From Chloroflexota bacterium (GTDB lineage Bacteria; Chloroflexota; Dehalococcoidia; Lucifugimonadales; UBA3495): a stretch of 64,000 bases of DNA. The stretch spans positions 104,878 to 168,877 of the forward strand of contig JAPPLU010000070.1 of NCBI GenBank assembly GCA_028874075.1, read 5' to 3'. The number at the start of each line of letters is the position of its first letter. Position 1 is the stretch's first letter. Below are positions 38,790 to 47,682 of this stretch, piece by piece. The notes under the pieces were generated by a model. It did no database searches, was not told the DNA's origin, and was given only the letters and a program-made list of their open reading frames with translations. The position numbers were made by a program, and so were the translations under genes.

Positions 38790-39269
38790 ATGGTAATGCG
38801 GAGATGGGATCCCTTCATCGAACTGCGGCGGATGCAAGATAACATGGACTACCTGTGGCGGGGCTTCGTTCAGCCCAGCAGCGGCAACAGCGAGATGGAA
38901 GGCTGGGCCATTCCCCTGGACGTGGTGCAGGAGGGCGACAATATTGTTGTTCATGCTTCCCTGCCGGGCGTCAACCCATCGGACCTCAACGTAAGCATAG
39001 AGAACGACGTGTTGACCATCCGGGGCCAGACCGCCAGCGACAGCGAGCGTCAGGAGGGGAACTACCTGATGCGGGAGCGGCACACCGGTTCTTTCCACCG
39101 TTCCCTGCGTTTGCCCGACACCCTGAACGTGGAAAAGGCTCAGACCAGCTACGATCATGGTGTCCTGACGGTTGCCTTCCCCAAGGTGGAGGCCAAGCAG
39201 GCCCGCCAACTGTCCATCAACGTGGGTGGAGGCAAACAGATCGTCGAAGGGGATAAGGCTGAAGCCTAG
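38790..39269 (+). CDS. Hsp20/alpha-crystallin small heat-shock protein
   Basis: MRRWDPFIELRRMQDNMDYLW...GVNPSDLNVSIENDVLTIRGQ...ERHTGSFHRSLRLPDTLN...YDHGVLTVAFPK. Confidence 0.93.
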   Translation: MVMRRWDPFIELRRMQDNMDYLWRGFVQPSSGNSEMEGWAIPLDVVQEGDNIVVHASLPGVNPSDLNVSIENDVLTIRGQTASDSERQEGNYLMRERHTGSFHRSLRLPDTLNVEKAQTSYDHGVLTVAFPKVEAKQARQLSINVGGGKQIVEGDKAEA

Positions 39270-39290
39270 CCTTACCTGAAAACCTGGATC

Positions 39291-39325
39291 AAGGGAGGGG
39301 CCCGCGTGGCCCTTCCTTTCATTTT
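39291..39325 (+). terminator. Intrinsic terminator downstream of hsp20
   Basis: AAGGGAGGGGCC-CGCGT-GGCCCTTCCTT followed by TCATTTT. Confidence 0.65.
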
Positions 39326-39498
39326 GGACCCAGGGGACTGTAGACCCGGGGGCAGTTCCGCCGGTTAGACCGGTCTCAAGAAGCCGCTGGCCTTTAAGCG
39401 GGGCACCGCCTTCCCTTGGATTTCGCTTGTTAGCTGCACTGGAAGGTGCTACAATTTTCAGGCTGTCCCGGTTTTAACCACCGGTCCAGCAACCGCAT

Positions 39499-39573
39499 TC
39501 CCCAGTAGCTCAGCGGTAGAGCGGGCGGCTGTTAACCGCTAGGTCGCAGGTTCGAATCCTGCCTGGGGAGCCA
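39499..39573 (+). tRNA. tRNA-Asn (anticodon GTT), CCA encoded
   Basis: Cloverleaf: acceptor TCCCCAG/CTGGGGA, D-arm GCTCAGCGGTAGAGC, anticodon arm GGCGG-CTGTTAA-CCGCT, T-arm GCAGG-TTCGAAT-CCTGC, G discriminator, CCA. Confidence 0.96.
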
Positions 39574-39575
39574 CT
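39532..39575 (+). repeat. Direct repeat copy 1 (tRNA-Asn 3' half, from the second anticodon base)
   Basis: TTAACCGCTAGGTCGCAGGTTCGAATCCTGCCTGGGGAGCCACT, identical 44 bp to 39856-39899. Confidence 0.97.
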
Positions 39576-39592
39576 CTTCCTTATCCACATCC

Positions 39593-39859
39593 ATGTTCAC
39601 CGTTTACGTATTGCAGAGTGATTCCAGCGGTCTGCTATATGTGGGACAGACTAGGGATCTGGCCCGGAGGCTCGGAGAGCATCAACAGGGATTAGCAAGC
39701 TACACCAGGAATAGGGGACCTTGGACACTGGTTTATGAAGAGGAATGGGCTACGAGGGGAGAGGCAATGCGGCGGGAGCGATTTCTGAAGTCTGGGGTTG
39801 GGAGGGAATGGTTGAAGAATCAGGTCGGCGGAAGAGCGGGTCCGCCGGAGGCGGATTAA
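39593..39859 (+). CDS. Small GIY-YIG nuclease-domain protein
   Basis: MFTVYVLQSDSSGLLYVGQTRDLARRLGEHQQG...RGPWTLVYEEEWATRGEAMRRERFLKSGVGREWLKN; stop codon lies inside repeat copy 2. Confidence 0.85.
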   Translation: MFTVYVLQSDSSGLLYVGQTRDLARRLGEHQQGLASYTRNRGPWTLVYEEEWATRGEAMRRERFLKSGVGREWLKNQVGGRAGPPEAD

Positions 39860-39899
39860 CCGCTAGGTCGCAGGTTCGAATCCTGCCTGGGGAGCCACT
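39856..39899 (+). repeat. Direct repeat copy 2 (isolated tRNA-Asn 3' half)
   Basis: 44-bp perfect match to 39532-39575; no 5' tRNA half precedes it. Confidence 0.97.
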
Positions 39900-40146
39900 T
39901 TCCCCCTTTTGCATCCCGAAAAGCCTCTGTTTTCCCTGCACCCGCTAAATGTTTGGCCGGCCTCAGAATTGCCCTGTGGCTGTGCCAGTGTTTCGCAAGA
40001 TGCACCCGACTCCAGGGAGTGTCCGGATAAACTCCCGTTAAACCGTCGTTCCCGCCTTCGCGGGAACTTCGCCAGCTACAGCAGGCCGTCAGGCACCCCA
40101 TCCAAACCTGCCCCCACCAAATGGGCAGGGACTTTTCAGAAGTCCT

Positions 40147-41604
40147 CTAGAAATCCTCCAGATCCAGAAACTCCCGTACTCTTTGCTTGAAGGGTTCCTT
40201 GTCGTAGTTGTTGTAGAGTGCCAGTGAGTTGCGCACCGGGTTTCCGCCGAACATCCGCTCGTACAGCACCTGCCGACCGCTGAAGGAACTGCAGGACGCA
40301 TCCCATGCCAGGTGGAACAGCCTGGCCCGGTCCCGGGCATTGGCAGTATCGGTGGCCATATACTGGTCGATCTCGGCGCCAATATCCGTATCGAAGTCGG
40401 CCTCGGCCGGTAGGGCCATGAGGCTGCTGGTGCCCAGCATCTGGACAATCTCCACCATCCGCGGGTAGATGACGCGGCCAAAGATTGTCCGGCCGGCCCG
40501 CAGCGGAGGCAGCGCAGGACTCATGACTCCCCACCGGTTGGGGCTGGCGTCCGCCTCCGCTGCCCTCAAGCAGGACCACAAAGTATCTCGCTGGGTGATC
40601 AGCTCCGCTACCTGTTCCTGCACGTGAGGGATGGTACCTGATCCCAGCGTATCGACAATCAAGTCCGCCAGGCCCAGCATGAACTCTGCCTTGGCCAGAC
40701 AGCGGGTCAACACCTGGTGTCCGGTGTGGGCGTCGGAACTGGTCCCCATGGCATAACCGTTGCAAAGTTCCACGTTTCCCAGCAGGAACACCCGCTCCCA
40801 GGGAACAAGCACGTTGTCGAAAAACACCACTGAGTCCATTTCTTCAAAGCGAGACCCCAGGGGGTGGTTGAAGTGGGAACGCCCCAGGTCGAAACTCTCC
40901 CGACAAAGGAATTTCACGCCGGGAGTGTCGCAGGGAATGGAGAAGGAGAAGGACTGCCGCCCGTCGTCGTCGGCCAGCCGGTGGGAGGCCACCGGGTAGA
41001 TGGCTATTTCGTCGGAGATGGGGCCCAGGGTGGCCAGTACCCGGCTGCCCTTGACCACTATTCCTGCATCAGTCTCCTTGACCAGAGTGAGGGCCACCTG
41101 CTCGCTCAGGGTGTCGGCAGCGTTGGGAGTACGCCGACGCTGCAGGTTGACCAGCGCATGGGTCAACGCCACGTCGTTCTCCCGGATGAACTCGTGGTAG
41201 TCCTCAACATTCCGCTGGAACTCCGGGCGGCCCTGGGCAAAATAACCGGAGGCCCCGGCCCAGGAGGAAAAAATGATATTCAGGAAGTCCGGCGACCGCC
41301 CCATCATGCCGCAACTGGCCTGCGCCCACCGGGTCATCATCTGGCGGCGGCGTTCCAGGTCTTCCACGGTTTCGGGAACAAGGAAGGACAGCCCCACCGC
41401 GTCGCCGGTAGATGGCGAAGCGAAGGTCATCTCTTCTCGCAGCGCCCGATCATGCTGCATGTCGTAAAGGGCAGCCACCGACTTCACACCGTTCTTCAAC
41501 GCCGGATGGGTGGTCACGTCCTTAACCCGCTCCCCGTCAATCCAAACTTCGCGGGGACGGTCCTTAAGTCCCGTAATGTATTCGGATCCCGTACGTGCTG
41601 GCAT
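40147..41604 (-). CDS. 4-hydroxyphenylacetate 3-monooxygenase (HpaB) family flavoprotein
   Basis: MPARTGSEYITGLKDRPREVWIDGERVKDVTTHPALKNGVKSVAALYDMQHD...PLGSRFEEMDSVVFFDNVLVPWERVFLLGN. Confidence 0.9.
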   Translation of the reverse strand: MPARTGSEYITGLKDRPREVWIDGERVKDVTTHPALKNGVKSVAALYDMQHDRALREEMTFASPSTGDAVGLSFLVPETVEDLERRRQMMTRWAQASCGMMGRSPDFLNIIFSSWAGASGYFAQGRPEFQRNVEDYHEFIRENDVALTHALVNLQRRRTPNAADTLSEQVALTLVKETDAGIVVKGSRVLATLGPISDEIAIYPVASHRLADDDGRQSFSFSIPCDTPGVKFLCRESFDLGRSHFNHPLGSRFEEMDSVVFFDNVLVPWERVFLLGNVELCNGYAMGTSSDAHTGHQVLTRCLAKAEFMLGLADLIVDTLGSGTIPHVQEQVAELITQRDTLWSCLRAAEADASPNRWGVMSPALPPLRAGRTIFGRVIYPRMVEIVQMLGTSSLMALPAEADFDTDIGAEIDQYMATDTANARDRARLFHLAWDASCSSFSGRQVLYERMFGGNPVRNSLALYNNYDKEPFKQRVREFLDLEDF

Positions 41605-42008
41605 AGTTATTCACCTCGGCGCGGGGATTGCATCGGTGGTGAGTGTGGCGCCCGACCGGCCAAGGACGCCATGGCCTAAACAATGGCCGTCATCTGTCGA
41701 CAGTATAGTACGGTATGCCTCCACTTGGACAACGCTCCAGGAGCCTTTCCGGGCACCTACCCGTTGTGCGCGCCGTTTGTCTGTGAACAGCTACTGCCCG
41801 TTGCAGACTGTTCCCGGCGTTTCGCTGGATTGGCTGGGTGGGACTACTTCGTGTAAGTAGGTATGAAAGCCGCCCATCTGGGTAGTGATCAGGCGCCTGC
41901 CGCCACCGCGCCGGTTGGAAAACGGTAAGGAGGCCGCGAATTTCGTGGCCTCCCTGTTCTGTTCCGGTGTGGCGGGACTGGTCCGGCCCGGCCCTCCTTT
42001 TAGCCCCG

Positions 42009-42441
42009 CTATCCGTCTGAGTTCTTCCACATATGGCACCCGGTAACGCCCAGGATGATGGGTAGCATGGTGTCCACCACAGCCCAGATCACCCACGACT
42101 GGTGGTTGCCGTCCAGGTAGTCGCTGCCGTTGGCCAGCAAGGCGAACCAGTTGTGCAGGAACAGGATGGCGACGCCGGCCGTCACGAAAAAGGTGACATT
42201 CGCCTCGAAGTACCCACGGCTGACACCGTCATTTTCATGCCCTCCGTCCACTGCATTCTTGCGTCCATAGTTGTAAATCAGTCCGATCGCCAGGCCGATT
42301 AACATCAATACGTCCAGCACCAGCCACACCGTCATAACGTCAATCGTGTCCGTCAGGAAGTTGTTGATGATGAAGAACCCCGCCACGGCGATCGCAAGCA
42401 GCACCAGGTAAGCCCCTGCGAGCTTCTTTATTCCAGCCATA
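42009..42441 (-). CDS. Small integral membrane protein, unknown function
   Basis: Start at MAGIKKLAGAYLVLLAIAVAGFFIINNFL; four predicted hydrophobic stretches. Confidence 0.6.
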
Positions 42442-42732
42442 TAACCTCCTCTCTTCTGCACAACCATAGGATGATTTGCGCTAATAGATGGGGAACCCCA
42501 GCGGGAATCTGAAATCCTGCCTTGATTGTCCCGTGTTCCAGCATAACATATCGGCAATACTAGGTACTGATATGACTCAATTCTTCACAAAATATTGTCG
42601 ATTGGGACCAAATCGACCTTAATGACTCACCAGGGAGGCTGGTTGCGCCTTGCCAGTTGCAGGACTAAACTGTCCCCAACCAGATACCCGACTAGGGTCG
42701 CCTCATTCAAACGGCGCCGAGGAGCATTGAGA

Positions 42733-44514
42733 ATGACCACCGCCAGCAGCCACACGCCAGGCAGCCAGGGCACATACTCCCACCGTCCCATTGTCTGGGG
42801 CACCCGCGGAATGGTGGGCGGCGGCACCCAGTTGACCGCCCAGTCGGGAATGCGCATTCTCTGGCAGGAAGGCAACGCGGTGGATGCGGCGGTAGCGTCT
42901 GCTCTGTCCGCCGGGGTCATGGAACCGACCGCCCACTACACTTTGGGCGGTGAGGTCGCATTCCTGTTCTTTGACCGGGCCAGCGGGAAGGTGCGTTCCG
43001 TTGTGGGCCAGGGGTGGGCGCCCCAGAGAGCCACCATTAACCGCTACCTGGAGAACTGGGGCGAAATACCTCCTGGAGTGCTTAGCACCACCGTGCCTGG
43101 CGTCATCTCCGCCCTCCTGGCCATGCTGTCCGATTACGGCACCAAGTCTTTTGCCCAGGTGGCGGAAAGCGCGCTCCACTTCGCCGGCAACGGCTTTCCC
43201 GCATACCAGCTTTTCGTCCGTACCGTAAGGACTTCCGAGCGCATGGCGAACCTGCGCAAGTATCCCGATTCGGCCCGCGTATTTCTGCCCAACGACCGGC
43301 CGCCGGAGCTGGGTTCCCTGTTTTTACAGGAAGATCTAGCCCGCACGCTGTCCTTGATGGTCCAGGCCGAGGAACAGGCCCTGGCAGGCGGAGGTTCGCG
43401 CGAAGCTGGCATCCAGGCAGCTCGCGACGTTTACTACAAGGGTGACGTGGCCCGCCGTATGGTCAAGGCCCTGCAGGACCTGGGCGGCCTGTACGACCTG
43501 GCTGACTTTGCCGACTATGAATCTCCCATGGAAGAACCCATTTCCGTCACCTACCGGGGCCACCAGGTCTTCACCAATCGGTCCTGGACCCAGGGCATCA
43601 GCCTGCTGCAGGCTCTGGCCATCCTGGAAGGCTGCGACTTGGCCGCGCTGGGCCACAACAGTCCCCAGGCCATGCACCTGCAGGTGGAAGCGCTGAAGCT
43701 GGCTTTCGCCGACCGGGAACGGTACGTGGGAGATCCCGCTTTTGTTGACGTGCCCTTCGACGGACTGCTGTCCAGGGAATACGCGGCACTACGCCGGACA
43801 CTGATCGACCCCAATAAAGCCCAAGCCAGCTATCCGGCCGGAGATCCCCGAAAAATGCTTGCTGTGGACCCGACCTGGGCAGCCAGCCCCCGGTCCCGGG
43901 AACCCATGGCCGTGGGCGGCGACGGAGACGGCACCACTTACCTTGCTACCGCCGACTCTGCCGGTAACCTCGTGTCCGCCACCCCCAGCAGTTTCGGGGC
44001 CCTGGCCCAGGGCATGGTGCTGGGCGATACCGGCATCCTGGCCAACTGCCGGGGCTGCTACTTCTGGCTGGATGACGACAACCCCAACAGCTTGGCCCCC
44101 CGCAAGCGGCCCCGTACTACGCCTTGCACCTTCATCATTCTGAAGGATGGCGAACCCTTCATGACCCTGGGCACACCCGGCGGGGACAGCCAGCCCCAGA
44201 GCAACCTGCAAACCCTGTGCAACGTCATCGACTTCGGGATGAACGTGCAGGAGGCGGTGGAAGCCCCCCGCTTCTGCGGTTACAGCTTCCCCCAGTCTCC
44301 CTGGCCCCACGAGGAGTACCCCAATCTGCTGGAAATTGAGGGTCGGGTGTCCCAAGACGCGGTGGACTCGCTGAACGACAAGGGCCACCAGGTCAAGGTA
44401 ATCGGGCCATGGGGTGTCCCCAACGGGTTCACGCCCATCTTGGTCGACCCGTCTGACGGTGTCTACCACGGGGGCGCCGACCCTCGCAAGGAATCGGTAA
44501 TGCTGGGCTGGTAA
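42733..44514 (+). CDS. Gamma-glutamyltransferase family protein
   Basis: WGTRGMVGGGTQLTAQSGMRILWQEGNAVDAAVASALSAGVMEPTAHYTLGGEVAFLFFD...DGDGTTYLATADSAGNLVSATPSSFGALAQG. Confidence 0.9.
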   Translation: MTTASSHTPGSQGTYSHRPIVWGTRGMVGGGTQLTAQSGMRILWQEGNAVDAAVASALSAGVMEPTAHYTLGGEVAFLFFDRASGKVRSVVGQGWAPQRATINRYLENWGEIPPGVLSTTVPGVISALLAMLSDYGTKSFAQVAESALHFAGNGFPAYQLFVRTVRTSERMANLRKYPDSARVFLPNDRPPELGSLFLQEDLARTLSLMVQAEEQALAGGGSREAGIQAARDVYYKGDVARRMVKALQDLGGLYDLADFADYESPMEEPISVTYRGHQVFTNRSWTQGISLLQALAILEGCDLAALGHNSPQAMHLQVEALKLAFADRERYVGDPAFVDVPFDGLLSREYAALRRTLIDPNKAQASYPAGDPRKMLAVDPTWAASPRSREPMAVGGDGDGTTYLATADSAGNLVSATPSSFGALAQGMVLGDTGILANCRGCYFWLDDDNPNSLAPRKRPRTTPCTFIILKDGEPFMTLGTPGGDSQPQSNLQTLCNVIDFGMNVQEAVEAPRFCGYSFPQSPWPHEEYPNLLEIEGRVSQDAVDSLNDKGHQVKVIGPWGVPNGFTPILVDPSDGVYHGGADPRKESVMLGW

Positions 44515-44648
44515 CGGACTTTCCTGACAACTGCTGACGAGTCCTTGCCCCCTTGGCTTGGGAAGGTTGGGAAAGGGATAGAGTATCCCGGCAAGACAGC
44601 AGCAAATAGGAAGGAATTGGCCTATTCTTGGCTGAGAAGGAGAAACCC

Positions 44649-45629
44649 ATGGCAACCCTGGTAACCGGCGGCACCGGCTTCGTCGGCTCCAACATCGTGA
44701 AAGAACTGGCGACTCGGGGCCACGACGTGGTTAGTCTTGACGTTGGTGCGGCGGATGACCTGAACCGCCAATACCTGGGCGATCTGCAGTCCCGCGTTAC
44801 CTTCGTTACGGGGAGTATTCTAACTCCTTCTGATTTAGAATCCCTTCGACAATCGTATGAAATTGAGAAAATAGTCCACGCCGCCGTATTCACGGTGAAC
44901 CGGGTAGACCTGGAGACTGCCCGCAGCCGGGACATTGTAGACATTAACGTCACCGGCACCGCCAATATGCTGGAAATGGCCCGGCTAATAGGGCCGGAAC
45001 GCTTTATTTACATAAGTTCCGGCTCCATGTACGGGATGACCCGGGGACCGGACCAGTATTACAACGAAGACGACCCCTCCAAGGCCGACACCCTGTACGG
45101 CATTACCAAGGCCGCCAGCGAGGCCATCACCCAGCGATATGGCGAGCTTCACGGCTTTTCCACTGCCAGCCTGCGGCTTAGCACGCCCTACGGTCCCATG
45201 GAGCGGGTTACCGGCCACCGCGACAACATGTCCATACCCCACCAGTGGACCGGCCGCTTGGTTCGGGGCGAACCCATTGCAATAGAGGACTCGGATGTGG
45301 GCCGGGACTTTACCTACGTTCTGGACATTGCGTCCGGTATCGCCACCGTTGTGGACGTTCCGGACCTGCCCCACGACCGCTACAACATCACCAATGGCGT
45401 GTGGGTTACGGGCCAGCAAATTCAGGACACGTTGAAGGAACTCTACCCCGACACCTTCTTGCTGGAAGATGGGGCGGAACCGGTCTCTAACGTCAGTACG
45501 TCCCCCGCCCGTGGCCCCCTGTCCGGCTACCGCCTGTGGCGGGACTTCGGTTGGAAGCCCAGTTACGACCTGGCCGCCGGCCTTTCCCACTACGTTCAGT
45601 GGCGTCGAGAGTCCAGGTTCATGGACTAG
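44649..45629 (+). CDS. NAD-dependent epimerase/dehydratase (extended SDR)
   Basis: MATLVTGGTGFVGSNIVKELATRGHDV; YGITKAASEAI (YxxxK). Confidence 0.9.
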   Translation: MATLVTGGTGFVGSNIVKELATRGHDVVSLDVGAADDLNRQYLGDLQSRVTFVTGSILTPSDLESLRQSYEIEKIVHAAVFTVNRVDLETARSRDIVDINVTGTANMLEMARLIGPERFIYISSGSMYGMTRGPDQYYNEDDPSKADTLYGITKAASEAITQRYGELHGFSTASLRLSTPYGPMERVTGHRDNMSIPHQWTGRLVRGEPIAIEDSDVGRDFTYVLDIASGIATVVDVPDLPHDRYNITNGVWVTGQQIQDTLKELYPDTFLLEDGAEPVSNVSTSPARGPLSGYRLWRDFGWKPSYDLAAGLSHYVQWRRESRFMD

Positions 45630-45646
45630 TCACGATGCCTGCAACA

Positions 45647-45681
45647 CTCCCTCTCCCTCGGTGGGGGAAGGTCAGGATGGG
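45647..45681. repeat. Intergenic C-rich/G-rich hairpin repeat
   Basis: CTCCCTCTCCCTCGGTGGGGGAAGGTCAGGATGGG; related imperfect units at 46683-46715 and 58308-58337. Confidence 0.5.
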
Positions 45682-45740
45682 CGCGAACTCTGCTATCAAT
45701 CTCCAGGCGTCCCGCACAAATAGCGTGAGAGGAATCTGAA

Positions 45741-46664
45741 ATGGCACTGCCACCCGACCGTATCGACTACCTGCCCATAATCGACCGTCCCATCATCAAG
45801 TGGCCTAACGACGCCCGGGTGGCGGTGTGGATATCTCCCAACGTGGAACATTACGAATATCAGCCCCCCAACGAGGGCGTTCGCAATCCCTGGCCCCGCA
45901 CACCCTATCCCGACGTGCAGCAATTCTCATACCGGGACTACGGCAACCGTATTGGTTTCTGGCGTATGCTGGAACCCCTGGACAAGCACGGCATCCGCTG
46001 CTGCATCTCCCTTAACCTGGCCGTCCTGGAGCATTTTCCCGAAATCGCCGAGGCCATGATGGAAAGGGACTACGACTATATGAGCCACGGCATCTATAAC
46101 ACCCGCTACCTGTACACCTGCACCGAAGACGAAGAGCGTGAGTTCTACCGGGACTGCATCGACACCCTGAAGCGCCACACCGGCAAACCCCTGAAGGGAA
46201 TGCTGGGGCCAGCTATTTCCGGAAGTGTTCACACCCCAGACCTGATGGCAGAGGCCGGGCTCATCTACCACACCGACTGGTTCCACGACGACCAGCCCAC
46301 GCCCATCAAAGTCAATTCCGGCAAGCTCATCTCAGTGCCCTACTCAATCGAACTGAATGATTCGTCCGTCCTGCGAGACAACCACTACAACGCCCAGTAC
46401 TTCGCCGACATCTGCAAGGCCCAATTCGACCGTCTGTACGAGGAGGGTGGTGATAGTGGCCGGGTGATGTGCATTGCCCTTCATCCCTTCATTATCGGCC
46501 AACCCCATCGCATCAAATACCTGGACGATATCCTGGGCTACATTATGTCCCACGATGGCGTCTGGCAGACCACCGCTGACGACATCGCCGACTACTATAT
46601 TGCCAACTACTACGACGAGGCCATAACTCATGCCCGGCGCCTGGCCGAAGCGTCCGGCAAATAG
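45741..46664 (+). CDS. Polysaccharide deacetylase family protein
   Basis: WPNDARVAVWISPNVEHYEYQPPNEGV...GIRCCISLNLAVLEHFPEI...YDYMSHGIYNTRYLYTCTEDEEREFYRDCIDTLKRHTGKPLKGMLGP. Confidence 0.85.
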   Translation: MALPPDRIDYLPIIDRPIIKWPNDARVAVWISPNVEHYEYQPPNEGVRNPWPRTPYPDVQQFSYRDYGNRIGFWRMLEPLDKHGIRCCISLNLAVLEHFPEIAEAMMERDYDYMSHGIYNTRYLYTCTEDEEREFYRDCIDTLKRHTGKPLKGMLGPAISGSVHTPDLMAEAGLIYHTDWFHDDQPTPIKVNSGKLISVPYSIELNDSSVLRDNHYNAQYFADICKAQFDRLYEEGGDSGRVMCIALHPFIIGQPHRIKYLDDILGYIMSHDGVWQTTADDIADYYIANYYDEAITHARRLAEASGK

Positions 46665-46682
46665 CCGCCTTTGTTGAAGTCC

Positions 46683-46703
46683 CCTCCCCCATCAAGGGGG
46701 AGG
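46683..46703. repeat. Hairpin repeat
   Basis: CCTCCCCC-ATCAA-GGGGGAGG perfect 8-bp stem between tandem deacetylases. Confidence 0.6.
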
Positions 46704-46758
46704 ACTAGGGTGGGGGTGATAACCGCCCCCCAAACCACCGAACGGGAGAATAAAACCC

Positions 46759-47670
46759 ATGCCAGCCCAACGAACCTTTGGTATGGACCATCCCCATCAC
46801 GAATGGTCCCCCTTAATCAACCGTTCTACCCTGCGCTGGCCCGACAACGCCGCCGTCGCCCTGTGCGTCATAGTTCCCTTGGAGCACATGGAATGGGAGG
46901 CGCCCGCCGGCAGTTTCCAGGTGGCCCGCCTGGCCGGTGGCTCCGCCCCCCGGGAGTTTCCCGACTACGCCCGCCTGTCTCACCGGGAATACGGCCACCG
47001 GGTGGGCATCTTCCGCCTGTTGGACGTACTGGAGAAGTACGGTGTCCGGGCCACCATAGCCATGGATGCCCTGACCGCCGAACATTACCCCTACCTGGTG
47101 CGCCACTGCCTGGACCGGGGCTGCGAATTCATCGCCCACGGCATTTCGGTCAGCCGGATGATCACCAGCAACATGTCCGAGTCCGAGGAGCGGGATTACA
47201 TTGGCGCTTCCCTTCAGGCGATTGAAAAAGCTACCGGCGCCGCGCCACGAGGCTGGTTCGGCCCCGAATATGGCGAGTCAGACCGTACCCCCCAGTTGCT
47301 GGCCGAGGCAGGCCTGACCTACGTTTGCGACTGGGCCAACGACGAGCAGCCCTATCCCATGACCACCGGCGGCAATCCTTTCTTTGCCCTCCCATTGATG
47401 TACGAACTGGACGACGTAGTCTCCATCTCACACAAGCTGATGCCCGTCTTCGACTACGAGCGGATGTTGTGGGAGAGTTTTGATGTGATGAAGGAGGACG
47501 GCGCCAATACTGGCCGTATCATGGCTGTCAACTGGCACCCCTGGTTGGTGGGCCAGCCTTTCCGCATCGGCAGCATTGACCGAGCATTGTCCTACATCAT
47601 GTCCCAAGGAGGTGTCTGGGCTGCCACCGGTTCAGAAATCATCGACTGGTACCGGCAGCAGGCCGGCTGA
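46759..47670 (+). CDS. Polysaccharide deacetylase family protein (paralog of the upstream gene)
   Basis: WPDNAAVALCVIVPLEHMEWEAP...YGHRVGIFRLLDVLEKYGVRATIAMDALTAEHYPYL...CEFIAHGISVSRMITSNMSE. Confidence 0.85.
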   Translation: MPAQRTFGMDHPHHEWSPLINRSTLRWPDNAAVALCVIVPLEHMEWEAPAGSFQVARLAGGSAPREFPDYARLSHREYGHRVGIFRLLDVLEKYGVRATIAMDALTAEHYPYLVRHCLDRGCEFIAHGISVSRMITSNMSESEERDYIGASLQAIEKATGAAPRGWFGPEYGESDRTPQLLAEAGLTYVCDWANDEQPYPMTTGGNPFFALPLMYELDDVVSISHKLMPVFDYERMLWESFDVMKEDGANTGRIMAVNWHPWLVGQPFRIGSIDRALSYIMSQGGVWAATGSEIIDWYRQQAG

Positions 47671-47682
47671 GGGAGGTCAACC

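Larger units (their letters stand above)
39576..39899 (+). mobile_element. Candidate tRNA-targeted GIY-YIG cassette
   Basis: 324-bp unit between and including the distal tRNA 3'-half repeat; contains only a GIY-YIG ORF and a terminal hairpin motif TCCGCCGGAGGCGGA. Confidence 0.6.

Noticed and set aside
39750-39941. Minus-strand ORF ...SGSPGRIRTCDLAVNPPPADPLFRRPD
   Set aside because: Antisense translation of the tRNA 3' half and GIY-YIG gene; this peptide style is a familiar spurious product of tRNA shadow ORFs.
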